A stretch of 64,000 nt of DNA from Athripsodes cinereus (Eukaryota; Arthropoda; Insecta; Trichoptera; Leptoceridae). This document shows, in pieces, positions 10,992-21,326 of the stretch. The first letter of the stretch is position 1. Every line of letters begins with the position of its first letter. The notes under the pieces are model-generated. The model did not search any database. It was not told the origin of the DNA and was given only the letters and a program-made list of their open reading frames with translations. The DNA lies in contig OX388305.1 in assembly GCA_947579605.1 (NCBI GenBank), positions 21,279,542-21,343,541 of the forward strand, written 5' to 3'. The position numbers were made by a program, and so were the translations under genes.

Positions 10992-12215
10992 TTTTTTTTT
11001 TACGCGGCGGCAGAATTGCCATCCACACTTCTCAGCATTATACAACCAGATAAGTCTCCATATGATCAGTCATGATCACACAAAAACTTAACAGTCTAAT
11101 GCCGGGAAAAATTCACCTATCCAGATATACAGGATATCAAAGGATTAGGCTCAAAACGCGGGATCAAAATACCAGCATTGTGCCTGAAATATCTGTGTTT
11201 AGAAACCTTTTTACAATATTACAAGTGTTTATTATAATAGATTTTTGAATTTTAATGTACAAATTAACCGGTAAATCTAATTTTTGTAAATTATTTATTA
11301 AAGATTTCGGAGTTACCCCTGTAGCTGACATGACTAAAGGTATTATATAAACGGACCTAGAATGCCAAATATTTTTTATTTCTCCTGCTAGTTCTGTATA
11401 TTTACGTATTTTTTCTGCGACGGTTGTTTGTATATTATGTGTATTTGGGACAGCGATGTCGATTAGGTACGTTATTTTATTACGTTTATCATGTAATACT
11501 AAATCGGGTCTATTATGATGTATTTGTCTATCTGTTATTATGGTTTTATCATAATAGAGCCTATAATTTTGATTTTCTAAAACCGGTTCCGGGTTGTATT
11601 TAAAATAAGGTATTACATTATTTGAGTTTAAAAGATTATGTTTAATAGCTAAATTTTGATGTATAATTTTTGCGACATGATTATGTCTATAAGTATACTC
11701 AGTTTGAGCGAGAGTGGAACAACCCGAAACTATGTGTTGAATTGTTTCCGGTTTGGCCAGACATTTTCTACACGAATCATCAATTATGTTTTGATTTTTT
11801 ATAATATATTTTTGATAATTTTTTGTATTTATTACCTGATCTTGAATTGCTAGCATAAAACCCTCGGTTTCCCCATACAATTCCCCAATGGTCAACCACC
11901 TGTTTGACGCATATTTGTCAACATAAGATTGGTTGAGATCATTGAGGTGTCTAGCATGAAGTTCCTTCCTACCCCAAGATTCTAACAAAATATTTAAATA
12001 GTTTAATCGCGGACCTACTGTTTCGTCATTTAAATTTAAATGTGTATGATTTTTATCGGCCTGTATTATAATTTTATGTAATATAGAATTATTTTGTTTG
12101 TTCTTAAAAAATGTTTTAAGGGATTCTATTTGATTATTATGTAAAGAGGAAATGTTAACAATTCCTCTTCCTCCTATACTCCTAGGCAGAACCAACCTTT
12201 TTTTCCTTTTATGTT
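10992..12215 (-). mobile_element. R2-type (restriction-like endonuclease) LINE, C-terminal part
   Basis: A minus frame of about 350 codons stays open from about 12210 to the stop at 11164. In order it has LPRSIGGRGIVNI, ELHARHLNDLNQ, RWLTIGELYGETEGF and IQDQVINTKNYQKYI, then a CCHC knuckle (CRKCLAKPETIQHIVSGC). It ends with a PD...D nuclease core (NRPDLVLHDKRNKITYLIDI). The knuckle plus PD-D nuclease after the RT is the hallmark of R2/R4/NeSL-type LINEs. The RT itself is not seen, so the copy is 5' truncated. A 3' UTR runs to about 10992 and ends in an A-run. The same 3' end recurs at 45913-46178. Confidence 0.85.
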
Positions 12216-12229
12216 AGTATTAGTTTAAT

Positions 12230-12365
12230 AATTTTGTAGTGTGGTGAGGTAGTGTGATGAATAATATGAGTGGGCGAGATTGTTTATACGAAGTAGGCGT
12301 GATTAAACGATCGGGTTATACGTCGAAACCAGTTGCAAAATTTAAATAAATAGTGATAATTTAAG
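12230..12365 (+). other. Possible Penelope-like terminus
   Basis: The block ACGATCGGGTTATACGTCGA, then AACCAGTTGCAAAATTT, resembles the hairpin plus GTCGAAACC ends seen in Penelope-like elements. No coding region is attached. This is a weak, motif-level call. Confidence 0.25.
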
Positions 12366-12905
12366 AACAAAGTAAGAAAACTCGTTTCTTTTAACTACAT
12401 TCTGACCTAATTTCAGCCATTACCATGTATATTGGCATGCAAACTAAGTTTTAGTTTTCAGTAATTATAAAACTAATAACGTCGATAAGACGACTTGAAA
12501 CTTAAGACGAGTAGTAGGCAAATATCTAAGACTATTCACAGAATTAATAATAATATTAATAATACTCCATAGTTATCTAAAATAGATCAATCATCCGTCG
12601 AGTTTCCATCTTCTCCAATACGAATACGATTATTGTGAGTAAGTATTACTAAAGTTAGGCAAACTATAACACATACAAATAGTATCTAACATGTACAACT
12701 ACATTTTGCCATTGTAATGAAACCAAACAACAAAGAGACAAGCAATACACAATCAAAATATAATTTTTATACCCGACATTGCTCAAATGGTTTATTTTTT
12801 CTCCCTTTTTTATTTATTGCGAACAAATTTTATGAAATATAATTTTCATTTCATTGCCTAATCCCTTTTCGACCGTATTCATAATCTTATACCTACTACT
12901 ATGTA

Positions 12906-12990
12906 AACTATCACGGCATTTCTCATAATTGGGTAGATAGCAGACCAGCTGTATGTAATAAAGATGCAAGCTGTCCTCTCCATGACTACA
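12906..12990 (-). mobile_element. SINE-like family A, 3' fragment
   Basis: The minus strand retains the AGGACAGCTTGCATC, CATACAGCTGGTCTGCT and GCCGTGATA landmarks of the 3' third of family A. Confidence 0.6.
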
Positions 12991-13097
12991 AAATTAAAAT
13001 ATTAAGTATGGGTGGAAAAACTAGAAGTTATTAGGTACGTTTTTTCCTTCTTGAATTCTCAATTTACGATGGTTTGAACATGTGTAACAGATAGATG

Positions 13098-13200
13098 GTA
13101 AGAGGATGGCAAAGAGGGTATATCTATCGAAAAGAGGGGGGGAAAGAAAACAAAGACGTCTGAGAACCACGTGGCTTGACCACGTGAATCAAATCGTCTC
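13098..13200 (+). mobile_element. LINE ORF C-terminal fragment
   Basis: One open frame reads KRMAKRVYLSKRGGERKQRR then LRTTWLDHVNQIVS, the basic GR-RP-TTW block of insect LINE C-termini. A second, decayed copy of the same family is at 58092-58205 (PRTTRFDHVNQIL). Confidence 0.6.
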
Positions 13201-13835
13201 GCTCCATTTTAATTATTAGACATTTTTAAAATGAACACGGAAACATTCGTATGAACGAAATTAAAATTATTAACGTCATACCATGTTGTTTAGTATTGTG
13301 GGGTAAACCACAATACAGAAACACAATTTAAGTGTACATTACATAATATAAAATAGATAAAATATTCGTTTGAGAGACGTAATCAAGAAACAGTATTATA
13401 GTAAGAGGTTAGACTAGACTGCGTCTGCACATAATAATATAAATAGGGTATGTAGGTATATAACATTAGTTATAATTTTAGTAGGTACCGCTTTTGTAAA
13501 TTCTATTAATAGCAAGTTAATGAACTTAGAATTTATGTCAAAGTGCCTCTGTGATAATGACTTTATATTCCACGATTGAAACTATCTTTACTTTTCGATT
13601 CAAGGAGATATTTCCCATTTGATTATATAGCAAATATAGGTGATATTTATTATTATATTTATTTAAATAATGAACTATGTTTTAGAAGACTGTTTTTAGA
13701 TTGAGAAATTGGCTGAAGAAGTGCATTATATTATGTTATCTTCAATAGTTGAGAAATAAATAGATAGATACATTATTTCGAATACGTATTCATATGAATG
13801 TGCATGTGAATTTAATATGTGATTTAATAAATTTC

Positions 13836-14062
13836 GTGGAGCAACCGCAAAGCATTGATCTCCCACTATTTCGAGTGTTCTCTTAAAGACTGGTGTTCAT
13901 AAAGTTAAGACATTTTACTTCTTCAAGTCAGTGATAAGATTTGCTACCCATCCTGAACGCCTTAATTTTTCCTTGACATGGAGAGGGCACTCTGAATATT
14001 TATTGCATGCGTTTGGTCTGTCACACGGTATACTCCACTTGTGGGACAGCAGGAATAGTAGT
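13836..14062 (+). mobile_element. SINE-like family A, near full length
   Basis: Begins CGTGGAGCAACCGCAAAG, continues through TGATCTCCCACT, TTAAGACATTTTAC, GCTACCCATCCTGAA, and ends CTCCACTTGTGGGA...GTAGTGATT. It is diverged but collinear with 28603-28854. Confidence 0.7.
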
Positions 14063-14965
14063 GATTTATTTGAAGTAAGGTTTGGCTAAAATGTGTTCGT
14101 TAGGTAGTGTAGCTGATTCTCAATCATTTTCATTTACAAAACATCGTTCCAATGACTATATGTGGAGTGAACTGATAATACTGTTGTAACGGAGAAGGCT
14201 TATTTCCCCCTTATTCTCGCGAGGAGAATATTTAATAATGAATAAATATATTAATAAATTCTACAGAGATTATTTCCCCAACAGTAATATTTCATTGATA
14301 ATAAAGTTTTTTTTATTTGTAAATCTAAAGCTATCAAAATCTCCTTCATTTACGCCTGCAATATTAATTTAACTTTAACTATTAATTAAATTATCGATTA
14401 CAGTTGCCATTTAATAAACTGTTATAATAACCGTTTTGTTCTCTTTGTTCATCAACATCGAGTATATTTTGTAACTTTAATAGATATGCAAACACCGTAG
14501 TCAGATTTAGCAGGACTCTGCTATTTTGCAGTTATTTTCCTCTTTTTATCACGTAGCTAATTTTAAACCGGATTTTGCTCATAATATTAATTATTTGTTC
14601 GTTCATCTTAATAATTTACGAAATAAAGCATACGATAAATACAAGAAAATTGGGCAGTAATTAATGTGAATACATGATTTGTAAGTAATATGTAAAATTG
14701 AGCACATTATTTTTTTTATTAATAAATACTATTGTATCTTCTTCTTTATCTTCTCCAGTCACATGACATCCATTGACTTATCATTTCTAACTTGAACATG
14801 ATACATCCATTATTTGCACTCTTCTATACATCGTCAGATCGTTATAGCTATAAGCTTAATATTATATTCATAAAAATACTTTTTTATCATTTTAAACAAA
14901 GCATCATTTTATTAATAAATTCATCAAAACCATCATAGCACCTCCTACAAGTTCATTGACAACTG
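14063..14965. other. AT-rich intronic DNA, nothing seen
   Basis: No coding, RNA or repeat signature was recognised. Confidence 0.4.
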
Positions 14966-15180
14966 CATATATTTTTTTATTTTTTTTATTTTCAAAATAA
15001 CAATAATTTACATATACATCACAATAATAAACAACAAAACAACATTGAATGCATTAAAATACTCCCTCCATAAACAACTTAATGCTTGTGCGGAGGGTTG
15101 AATTTTAATAACAAAAATACATTTTTTAAACATGAAATTTAAAATACCATTTTTTAACAAAATTACATTATTCATACCAA
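14966..15180 (-). mobile_element. A-tailed non-LTR 3' fragment (tentative)
   Basis: A T-rich run at 14970-14995 followed by non-repetitive sequence looks, on the minus strand, like a retroposon 3' UTR with an A-rich tail. It sits directly downstream of the LINE at 15208-16150 in the same orientation. No coding part is visible. Confidence 0.3.
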
Positions 15181-15207
15181 ATTACATGTAATAACAAAAT
15201 AACATAC

Positions 15208-16150
15208 ATTTTCTTTATTTTTTATTTTATTTTTTTATTTTCCTTTATTGGCATTTCTACAGGTTTTTACATAAATATAGTATAAAACAATTAGGTATAG
15301 TATTAACCCAATTACAGAATGCACAAATGTTTACAAATACTGTATATGATTAAGATTCCCAGATTAAAAGTACCCATCTATGTAACCCAAAAATAAAAAA
15401 CCCAAAACACTAACTTTGAAAATTCGAAAAAAAAAAATTAAAATAGTTACAGAACTAAAAATACATTACATAGTCACCATAAAATAAGATAAAAATAATA
15501 AGCGTTAATGTAAGAAGCGCAATACGCCAAAAAATAATATGTAATAGTGACAAATAAAAGTAAAAGTAAATAGTTAAAATTAAAACAATGTTAATAAAAA
15601 TAATACTAAAAACATCAGCTAAAAATAAAAACAATAATCAAAGATTAAAAAAAAATATATATACATAAAATAAAAACAATGGTCATTAGGAAAGGGAAGT
15701 ATAGGAGACTCATCCCAAAGAAGGGATAAAGGTTTTCAAACTGCACCATCAACTCATCACCGCCGACTTAATACCAGACTTAAACTGTAAAAGAGTGGAG
15801 CCGAAGATATCAACCCCCTGAAATGCGCAATTGTAACTCTCACAGGAACGGCGAAGAAAACTATTCCTGGCACAACTCGTATTAAATGCAGTAATGTAAA
15901 ATGTCCGAGGATGTCGGGCAGCAGTTCTAGGAACATGGTAGTGCACTAACTCATTCAGATCCGGGCAGTCCGTTTTCGAATGAATAATTTTGTATAACAA
16001 TACCTGATCCGCCATTTTACGTCTGCCAGAAAGAGACTGCAGGCCGTGGTATCTTTCAGCTTCCCCATAGTTGTCAAACCTCCTAAAACTCAGAAAGTTA
16101 AGCATTCTAAGAGTTCTATGCTGAACCCTCTCAATCCTATCTATACATAA
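15208..16150 (-). mobile_element. Jockey/CR1-like LINE, 3' end with poly(A)
   Basis: The minus frame contains DRIERVQHRTLRMLNFL, then AERYHGLQSLSGRRKMADQV, DLNELVHYHVPR and SGIKSAVMS before a stop at 15749. This is the post-RT region of jockey/CR1-type LINEs (E-VQ-R-LR...L..LP-L..RR...D...LYKI). The 3' UTR runs to about 15244 with an AATAAA on the minus strand and an A-rich tail at 15208-15243. Similarity is lost just upstream of 16140, so the copy is 5' truncated. Confidence 0.8.
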
Positions 16151-16159
16151 ACACAAACA

Positions 16160-16755
16160 CATGAAACAGCGACACAACATTTCTCTCTCCACAATCACTC
16201 ACTGTAAGCGGTCACGACCCACTCGGCTTGACTTAAAATATTTTATAATTAGTTTCCTGAACTCATCGCCTCCTGGAGTCTACCTTATACTCAACAGTAA
16301 GCCATTAAATTGGATCGCGCCGAAATACCAGTATACATATAGACTTCTCCGTACTCAATAGATATTTAAGCATTGTACCTTATTTCAACGTATTTCAAAT
16401 AAGCCTAGCAGGTTTTAGCAGCTTTTTTATGCATCTAGCAGAAACTTCGATTTATATCTGCTTACCATTTTATACAAACTATCGAAGAAAATTCTCATCA
16501 CGAAAGAAGTCCTTGCTAATTTACACAACGCCATTTAAGCGAAAATAAGTAAAAGCTGATCAAGGGAAACATCGTTATACAAATATTGTTATTATTATTG
16601 TCGTTATGTTTATATACTCAAGGACAAAAGACGTCTCGTCCTTTGATTTTGTAGTTGACACAATCAACAATATCTGACTATATTATGTAAAGAAGGTCAT
16701 TACATAGATACGATTTTGAATACCTATCTACAAAATTATAATAGGATTCATATTA
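16160..16755. other. AT-rich intronic DNA, nothing clear
   Basis: No gene or recognisable repeat between the LINE and the hairpin. Confidence 0.4.
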
Positions 16756-16803
16756 TTACACTTTTATTTTAATATATCATGTTATATTAAAATAAAAGTG
16801 TAA
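16756..16803. repeat. Perfect 21-bp inverted repeat, 6-nt loop
   Basis: Arm TTACACTTTTATTTTAATAT(A) at 16756-16776 is the exact reverse complement of 16783-16803; loop TCATGT. A (TA)n run follows at 16810-16829. AT-rich; probably a repeat-derived fold-back rather than a gene. Confidence 0.85.
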
Positions 16804-16983
16804 GATATGGTATATATATATATATATATGATATGTTCATGTGACTAATTGTTATTTTTTTTTTGTGTGGCGAATTGCTCTTTTAACCACTTATGTTTTT
16901 ATGCATCCTAAACTTATGTTTTTTTAATTGATCTCTATTATTTGAATTTTTTTATATAAATTTTTTTATATCAATTTTTTATT

Positions 16984-17530
16984 AACTTATGAATTTAAAC
17001 TAATTGACTATTTACTAAATTTGACAATTTCATACCACTTTGATTTCTCTTTGTAATGTTCTTGACCAAATTTTTAACTTATGAATTTTAACTAACTGAC
17101 TTTTTACTATATTTGACAATTTTATACCACTTTGATTTCTCTTTGTAATGTCTTGACCAAATTTTTAACTTATGAATTTTAACTAACTGACTTTTTACTA
17201 TATTTGACAATTTTATACCACTTTGATTTCTCTTTGTAATGTCTTGACCAAATTTTTAACTTATGAATTTTAACTAACTGACTTTTTACTATATTTGACA
17301 ATTTTATACCACTTTGATTTCTCTTTGTAATGTCTTGACCAAATTTTTAACTAATGAATTTTAACTAACTGACTTTACTATATTTGACAATTTTATACCA
17401 CTTTGATTTCTCTTTGTAATGTCTTGACCAAATTTTTAACTTATGAATTTTAACTAATTGACTTTTTACTATATTTGACATTAATATACCTTTGATTTCT
17501 CTTTGTAATGTCTTTACCAAATTTTTTTTA
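16984..17530 (+). repeat. Tandem array, about six copies of a 91-bp unit
   Basis: The landmark AACTTATGAATTTTAACTAA starts at 16984, 17076, 17167, 17258, 17349 and 17438, giving spacings of 92, 91, 91, 91 and 89 bp; a truncated unit follows near 17529. Each unit also holds CCACTTTGATTTCTCTTTGT and TCTTGACCAAA. The inner units are nearly identical and the outer ones more diverged, as expected from unequal exchange. A LINE-like 3' end at 17640-17725 follows directly. Confidence 0.95.
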
Positions 17531-17639
17531 ACAATTTTGTATCTTTTTTATAATTATAACATGATTAATGTTATATTGTCTGTAAAACTTTCGTTTCTTT
17601 AGTCTAATTGTTTTGTGTCTTTTTTGTAACAGATCTTTC

Positions 17640-17725
17640 CTTTGTTTACATGTTTTGTATGTATACAGAGGTTTAACATGTTAAAGGCTTTGGCCGTAAA
17701 TATTTGTAAAATAAAATAAAATAAA
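17640..17725 (+). mobile_element. LINE 3' terminus with GGCTTTGGCC hairpin and AAATA tail
   Basis: ACATGTTAAAGGCTTTGGCC is followed by GTAAATATTTG and (AAATA)n. The short imperfect hairpin before an A-rich simple repeat recurs at 18835-18975, 31735-31797 and (minus) 19676-19720, and is typical of the conserved 3' ends of several LINE clades. The 91-bp array may lie in this element's 3' UTR. Confidence 0.55.
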
Positions 17726-17940
17726 AATATCCTTTTTTGAATTTGATATTCTAAAATTATCTATCTAAATAATCATCAATATCTTCGATACACGACATAA
17801 ACTTTAACACTGTAGGTATCAATAATATTTATATGCTTTTGTCGTGAAAAAGGAGTACCTATCTAAAACTTCTTAAAGATGGTGGAGTTTTCATTTTTAA
17901 TTACGTATACAATCATAAATCTGCAATAATTTGCTTCTGT

Positions 17941-18016
17941 CTGACGATGAAAGCGGAAGTTCTTGAAAGCCGGCTCGCAAAATTTAATAAAGTCAACAGT
18001 GGAATAACCATATATA
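17941..18016 (+). mobile_element. Penelope-like terminal segment with hammerhead-like core
   Basis: CTGACGA (17941-17947), a short hairpin (17949-17964), GAAA (17965-17968), GCCGGC (17969-17974) and TC (17975-17976) appear in the order of a hammerhead ribozyme core with a minimal helix III. The following AAAGTCAACAGTGGAATAAC has a counterpart (AAAGTAACAGTGGATAAAC) beside a related motif on the minus strand at 47285-47345. Penelope-like elements are known to carry hammerhead motifs in their terminal repeats. A bulged U and weak pairs in helix II make activity uncertain. Confidence 0.45.
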
Positions 18017-18027
18017 TTTTTTTTTAA

Positions 18028-18085
18028 ATAAAGATATAAGTATCTGGGTTTTGTTATAAACCTAAATCCGACCTCATACACATAT
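18028..18085 (-). mobile_element. Family B SINE 3' tail, separate copy
   Basis: Plus strand AAGATATAAGTATCTGGGTT, then TTGTTATAAACCTAAATCC, is the 3' end of family B (compare 33838-33890). It is separated by about 30 bp from a second, independent tail at 18115, so two copies or a partial duplication are present. Confidence 0.55.
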
Positions 18086-18114
18086 GTTCATGAATTTGTG
18101 ATAAATTTTAACAC

Positions 18115-18256
18115 TTCTACCCAAATACAGTCTTCAACACCTTTCACAGTAAGCTGTAAAAGCTTGTGTCGTGAAAAGGGAGTTTGCCGGCTCCTGGAAT
18201 AGAACCACGGACCCCTTGTTCATGAGGCCGAGACTTTACCTCCAGGCTACCGACGA
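18115..18256 (-). mobile_element. tRNA-derived SINE, family B
   Basis: The minus strand starts AAGTTCGTCGGTAGCCTGGA (box A-like TAGCCTGGAGGT). It continues through GAGTCTCGGCCTCATGAACA and a degraded box B (GGTTCTATTCC in place of GGTTCGATCCC), then GCCGGCAAACTCCCTTTTCA. The tRNA-like head plus shared tail defines the family; the Pol III boxes are partly mutated here. Confidence 0.7.
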
Positions 18257-18834
18257 ACTTGTTTCATTAATAAATTATAAATCTCTTTCACAGTTCAAGA
18301 TTTTTATAGTAGCGACAAAAGGAGTCAGTAATGTCGTGAAAAAAGATGACCGGATAGGTAAATAGCGAAGGGAAATGAAGAAGGGGCTAGTTTCAGCCCA
18401 GTCTTATCGAGAGGAACATTTGATGACGAATGAAGAAGTGAAAAAAAATACTAAAGCTTTTAGATAATCTGTTTTATTATCTTTCATTTTTACTTTGTCT
18501 TAAAAACTAAGAAAGTTTCAAGATAGAATAACGGAGATTATAAAAAATAAATTCATTTGTTTTTCAAGTTTGAATTAATATAAAACTGCATAAAGAACTG
18601 TCGTAAAGATTCTTTTTAAGAATCTTCAGACACTATATCCGAATAATGGTTTCATTGAACTTCTAAGTCAATGTGTAAGCATTTCAAGAAGAAGTAAGAA
18701 GTCATACTGCTTCACCGGTACTTAATATGAAATCCGATCGGATACCGGACAATTTTCCAGTATTTGAACGGATTACATATTATAATGAATATATGCCTGT
18801 ATCTATGTATTTATTAATAGAGCACTAGTGTTAC
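18257..18834. other. Intronic DNA, nothing certain
   Basis: No feature is recognised. A less AT-rich block at 18360-18440 was not matched to anything in the window. Confidence 0.35.
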
Positions 18835-18975
18835 CTTGTATTTTTTTTTGTTTTTGTTGATTGATTTGTCGTTTGTAAGTGAAGACTGTATTATTTTTTG
18901 ATCATGTTATTTGTAAAAAGGCGCAAGCCGTATATTTCATAAATAAATAAATAAATAAATAAAATAAATAATCAC
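18835..18975 (+). mobile_element. LINE 3' terminus with AAATAAAT tail
   Basis: TTTGTAAAAAGGCGCAAGCC then GTATATTTCAT and (AAATAAAT)n. The hairpin GGCGCAAGCC and tail follow the same layout as 17640-17725. Confidence 0.55.
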
Positions 18976-18999
18976 AAAATGTTTTTCTTTTGTCTATTA

Positions 19000-19078
19000 C
19001 ATCACGGCATCTATCATAAGCACTTATGAGGTAGGTGGCGAGTGGACTAATTGCTCGTAAATCATCCTCAGAGTGTTA
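19000..19078 (-). mobile_element. SINE-like family A, 3' fragment
   Basis: Plus strand ATCACGGCATCTATCATAAG...ACTTATGAGGTAGGTGGCGA is the diverged, reverse-oriented 3' end of family A. Confidence 0.45.
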
Positions 19079-19675
19079 TAAAAATAACCCTGGCTTGTGA
19101 CATATATAATATTTAAGTAACATTACATAATATGTAAAAGCTGTTTGTTTGATTTGTATTATTAAATTGAAAAGAAGAAAGATTCAGAATAAGTAACGTA
19201 CGTAATCACTGAATTGAGGATTTTACCTATATCTATATTTAAATTTTAAAACTTGTAGAACCTGCAGAGTATTTTAAAACTTGTAGAAAAGATTAGAAGA
19301 AAAATATATACCTACTTTTCCGAGTAGGTAGGTACTGCACGGATATATATTATGAAATTTATGCAAAATCGTATTTTAATGCTAAAGAAAGATAAGAGTT
19401 ACTCGAAGTAGGAAGTACTTCTTAACTTATTTCTAAAAAATATATAAATAGGTACCTACATAAAAGTTTTTTTTTTTTCAATATATACCTACATGATCCA
19501 TTTTGTTTTACTCACTTGGGTATTACATTCATTGGAAGATCCACCCGGGTAGTACAGAAGTCTGGAGACTTCCATTTATATACTCCCAATTTTTACATTA
19601 ACAAAATTGTTTACACGGGAAGTACCATATTGTGATGAGCAGTCTATTAATCCTTTAAAATACGAGTGTTCGTTG

Positions 19676-19720
19676 TAAATATATTTATTTATTAAAACAA
19701 TAAACGGCATGAGCCTTTAC
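19676..19720 (-). mobile_element. LINE 3' terminus
   Basis: The minus strand reads CATGTAAAGGCTCATGCCGT, then TTATTGTTTTAATAAATAAA, the same hairpin-plus-A-rich-tail layout as 17640-17725. Confidence 0.5.
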
Positions 19721-19759
19721 ATGATGATTCACAAATCAATATGTATAATATTATATAAA

Positions 19760-19905
19760 ACGGTCCCGAGGTCACGAGTTAGAATTCCGACCATGGCTAA
19801 ATGAGGCATAACCTTTCTCAAATTGTTCTGAATCTAGGTTTTTCATGTATATATTTTTTTTAATGGATTGTAGGTATATGATTGTACTAATAATACAAAA
19901 TTTAT
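19760..19905 (+). mobile_element. 5'-truncated tRNA-derived SINE (third family)
   Basis: GGTCCCGAGGTCACGAGTTA is followed by GAATTCCGACC, a slightly mutated box B in a tRNA-like context (expected GAGTTCGAATCCCGACC). Box A is missing. The body differs from families A and B. Confidence 0.4.
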
Positions 19906-20104
19906 ATATTACATAGTTTTGGATTAGATCAATTTTATTTATTTATTTATTCATTCTTAACTGTACATTGATTAAAAATAATTACATAAAAGGTATACAT
20001 CTCTGTGCACTTTCCATAATGTATGTATGTTTGTGTAATTCACACAGGACATTGTGAAAAAATCCGAGTATCCGACCGTCGGATAAACAATTTAATATTA
20101 TACC

Positions 20105-21326
20105 AGGTATACTCCTGTGGTTTTATCAACCATGTGAACAGGCTGGTTTCCGGTCAGGCTTCGGCACGAACGATCATCTTTTGACCTTGAAAATATTAAT
20201 TGAAAAGACGGTGGAATATAACAGACCTCTAGTACTTATATTTGTAGATTTCCAAAAGGCCTTCGATACCATAAACAAAGATGCCATATTAGCTGCGTTG
20301 CATCAATGTCGTATAGATTACAGATACACAAAACTCCTGAACTTCATCTATGACAATACATCAGCCAGTGTAAAACTCCACAAAAACACCAAACAGTTCC
20401 CCATTGAAAAAGGTGTAAGGCAAAGAGATACAATATCTCCAAAGCTGTTCACTGCTGTATTAGAATACGCATTCAAAAATCTAGACTGGGAAGAAAAGGG
20501 TATCAAAGTGGATGGAGTCAAACTGAGTAATCTAAGATTTGCAGACGATATCGTTTTGATTTCGGAAGATATAAACGAGGCACGCGAAATGCTAACGGAG
20601 CTCATGCAAGAGACCAGAAAAGTTGGACTCCTTATCAAATACATCCAAGACAAAAGTGATGACAAATCTGGTCCTTGGAGGTACGGTAGACATTGACAAC
20701 CAGGTAATCGAAGAAGTCAGTGAATATAAATATCTCGGTCACAACATGGTACTGTCTCGAGATAACCAAACCACGGAGCTTCAGAGGAGAATCGGTCTTG
20801 GATGGGCAGCCTATGGAAATCTGAAGAAGTTTTTCACTAGCAACATTCCCCAAAGCCTAAAACGCAAAATGTACGACCAATGCGTGCTACCAGTACTAAC
20901 CTACGGGGCAGAAACGTTAACTTTGACCAAGTCGACTGTCAGAAAACTTCGTGTGGCACAAAGAAAGCATGAAAGAGCGATGCTACAAATAAGACTCTCT
21001 GACCGTATAAGAAATACAGAAATACGCAGAAGATCGGGAGTTACTGACGTTGTCGAGAGAGTGGCAAAGTTGAAGTGGTCATGGGCAGGACATGTTGCTA
21101 GACTACAGGATCAAAGATGGACAAAACGGGTGGTGGAATGGAGACCTCGTGAAGATAAAAGAAGTAGAGGAAGACCTCCTACACGATGGTCTGATGACAT
21201 CAAAAGAATCGCTGGTGACTGGTTGCAAAGAGCCCAGGATAGAGATGCCTGGAGAATTATGGGGGAGGCCTATGTCCAGCAGTGGACGGAAATGGCTGCA
21301 TAGGTAAGGTAAGGTATACTCCTGTG
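20105..21326 (+). mobile_element. 5'-truncated LINE insertion with 15-bp target duplication
   Basis: AGGTATACTCCTGTG occurs exactly at 20105-20119 and again at 21312-21326, bracketing a LINE fragment whose ORF starts mid-protein at 20121 and stops at 21303. Between the stop and the right-hand repeat is a short GGTAA-type tail instead of poly(A). The truncated 5' end, intact 3' end and long target duplication are textbook target-primed reverse transcription. The perfect repeat implies recent insertion. Confidence 0.9.
20121..21303 (+). pseudogene. LINE reverse transcriptase, one frameshift
   Basis: The frame opens FYQPCEQAGFRSGFGTNDHL, then LIFVDFQKAFDTI (RT motif with catalytic Asp), GVRQRDTISPKLF, and LSNLRFADDIVLI with the FADD catalytic box. 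Near 20640 the frame shifts by one base; the reading continues SKTKVMTNL, EYKYLGHNMV, LTYGAETLTL, KLRVAQRKHERAML, EWRPREDKRSRGRPPTRW and GEAYVQQWTEMAA, stop at 21301-21303. The order is fingers-palm-thumb then the basic C-terminal block. The endonuclease and N-terminal RT are absent. Apart from the single frameshift it is clean. Two older relatives are at 2-43 and 3148-3345. Confidence 0.9.

Noticed and set aside
16984..17530. CRISPR-like array
   Set aside because: Units are contiguous 91-bp repeats without unique spacers, in a eukaryotic context.
17863..18081. 72-codon minus frame
   Set aside because: Runs through Penelope-like and SINE tail sequence; no domain.
20348..20853. Minus-strand frames inside the LINE RT
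   Set aside because: Antisense shadows of the RT reading frame.
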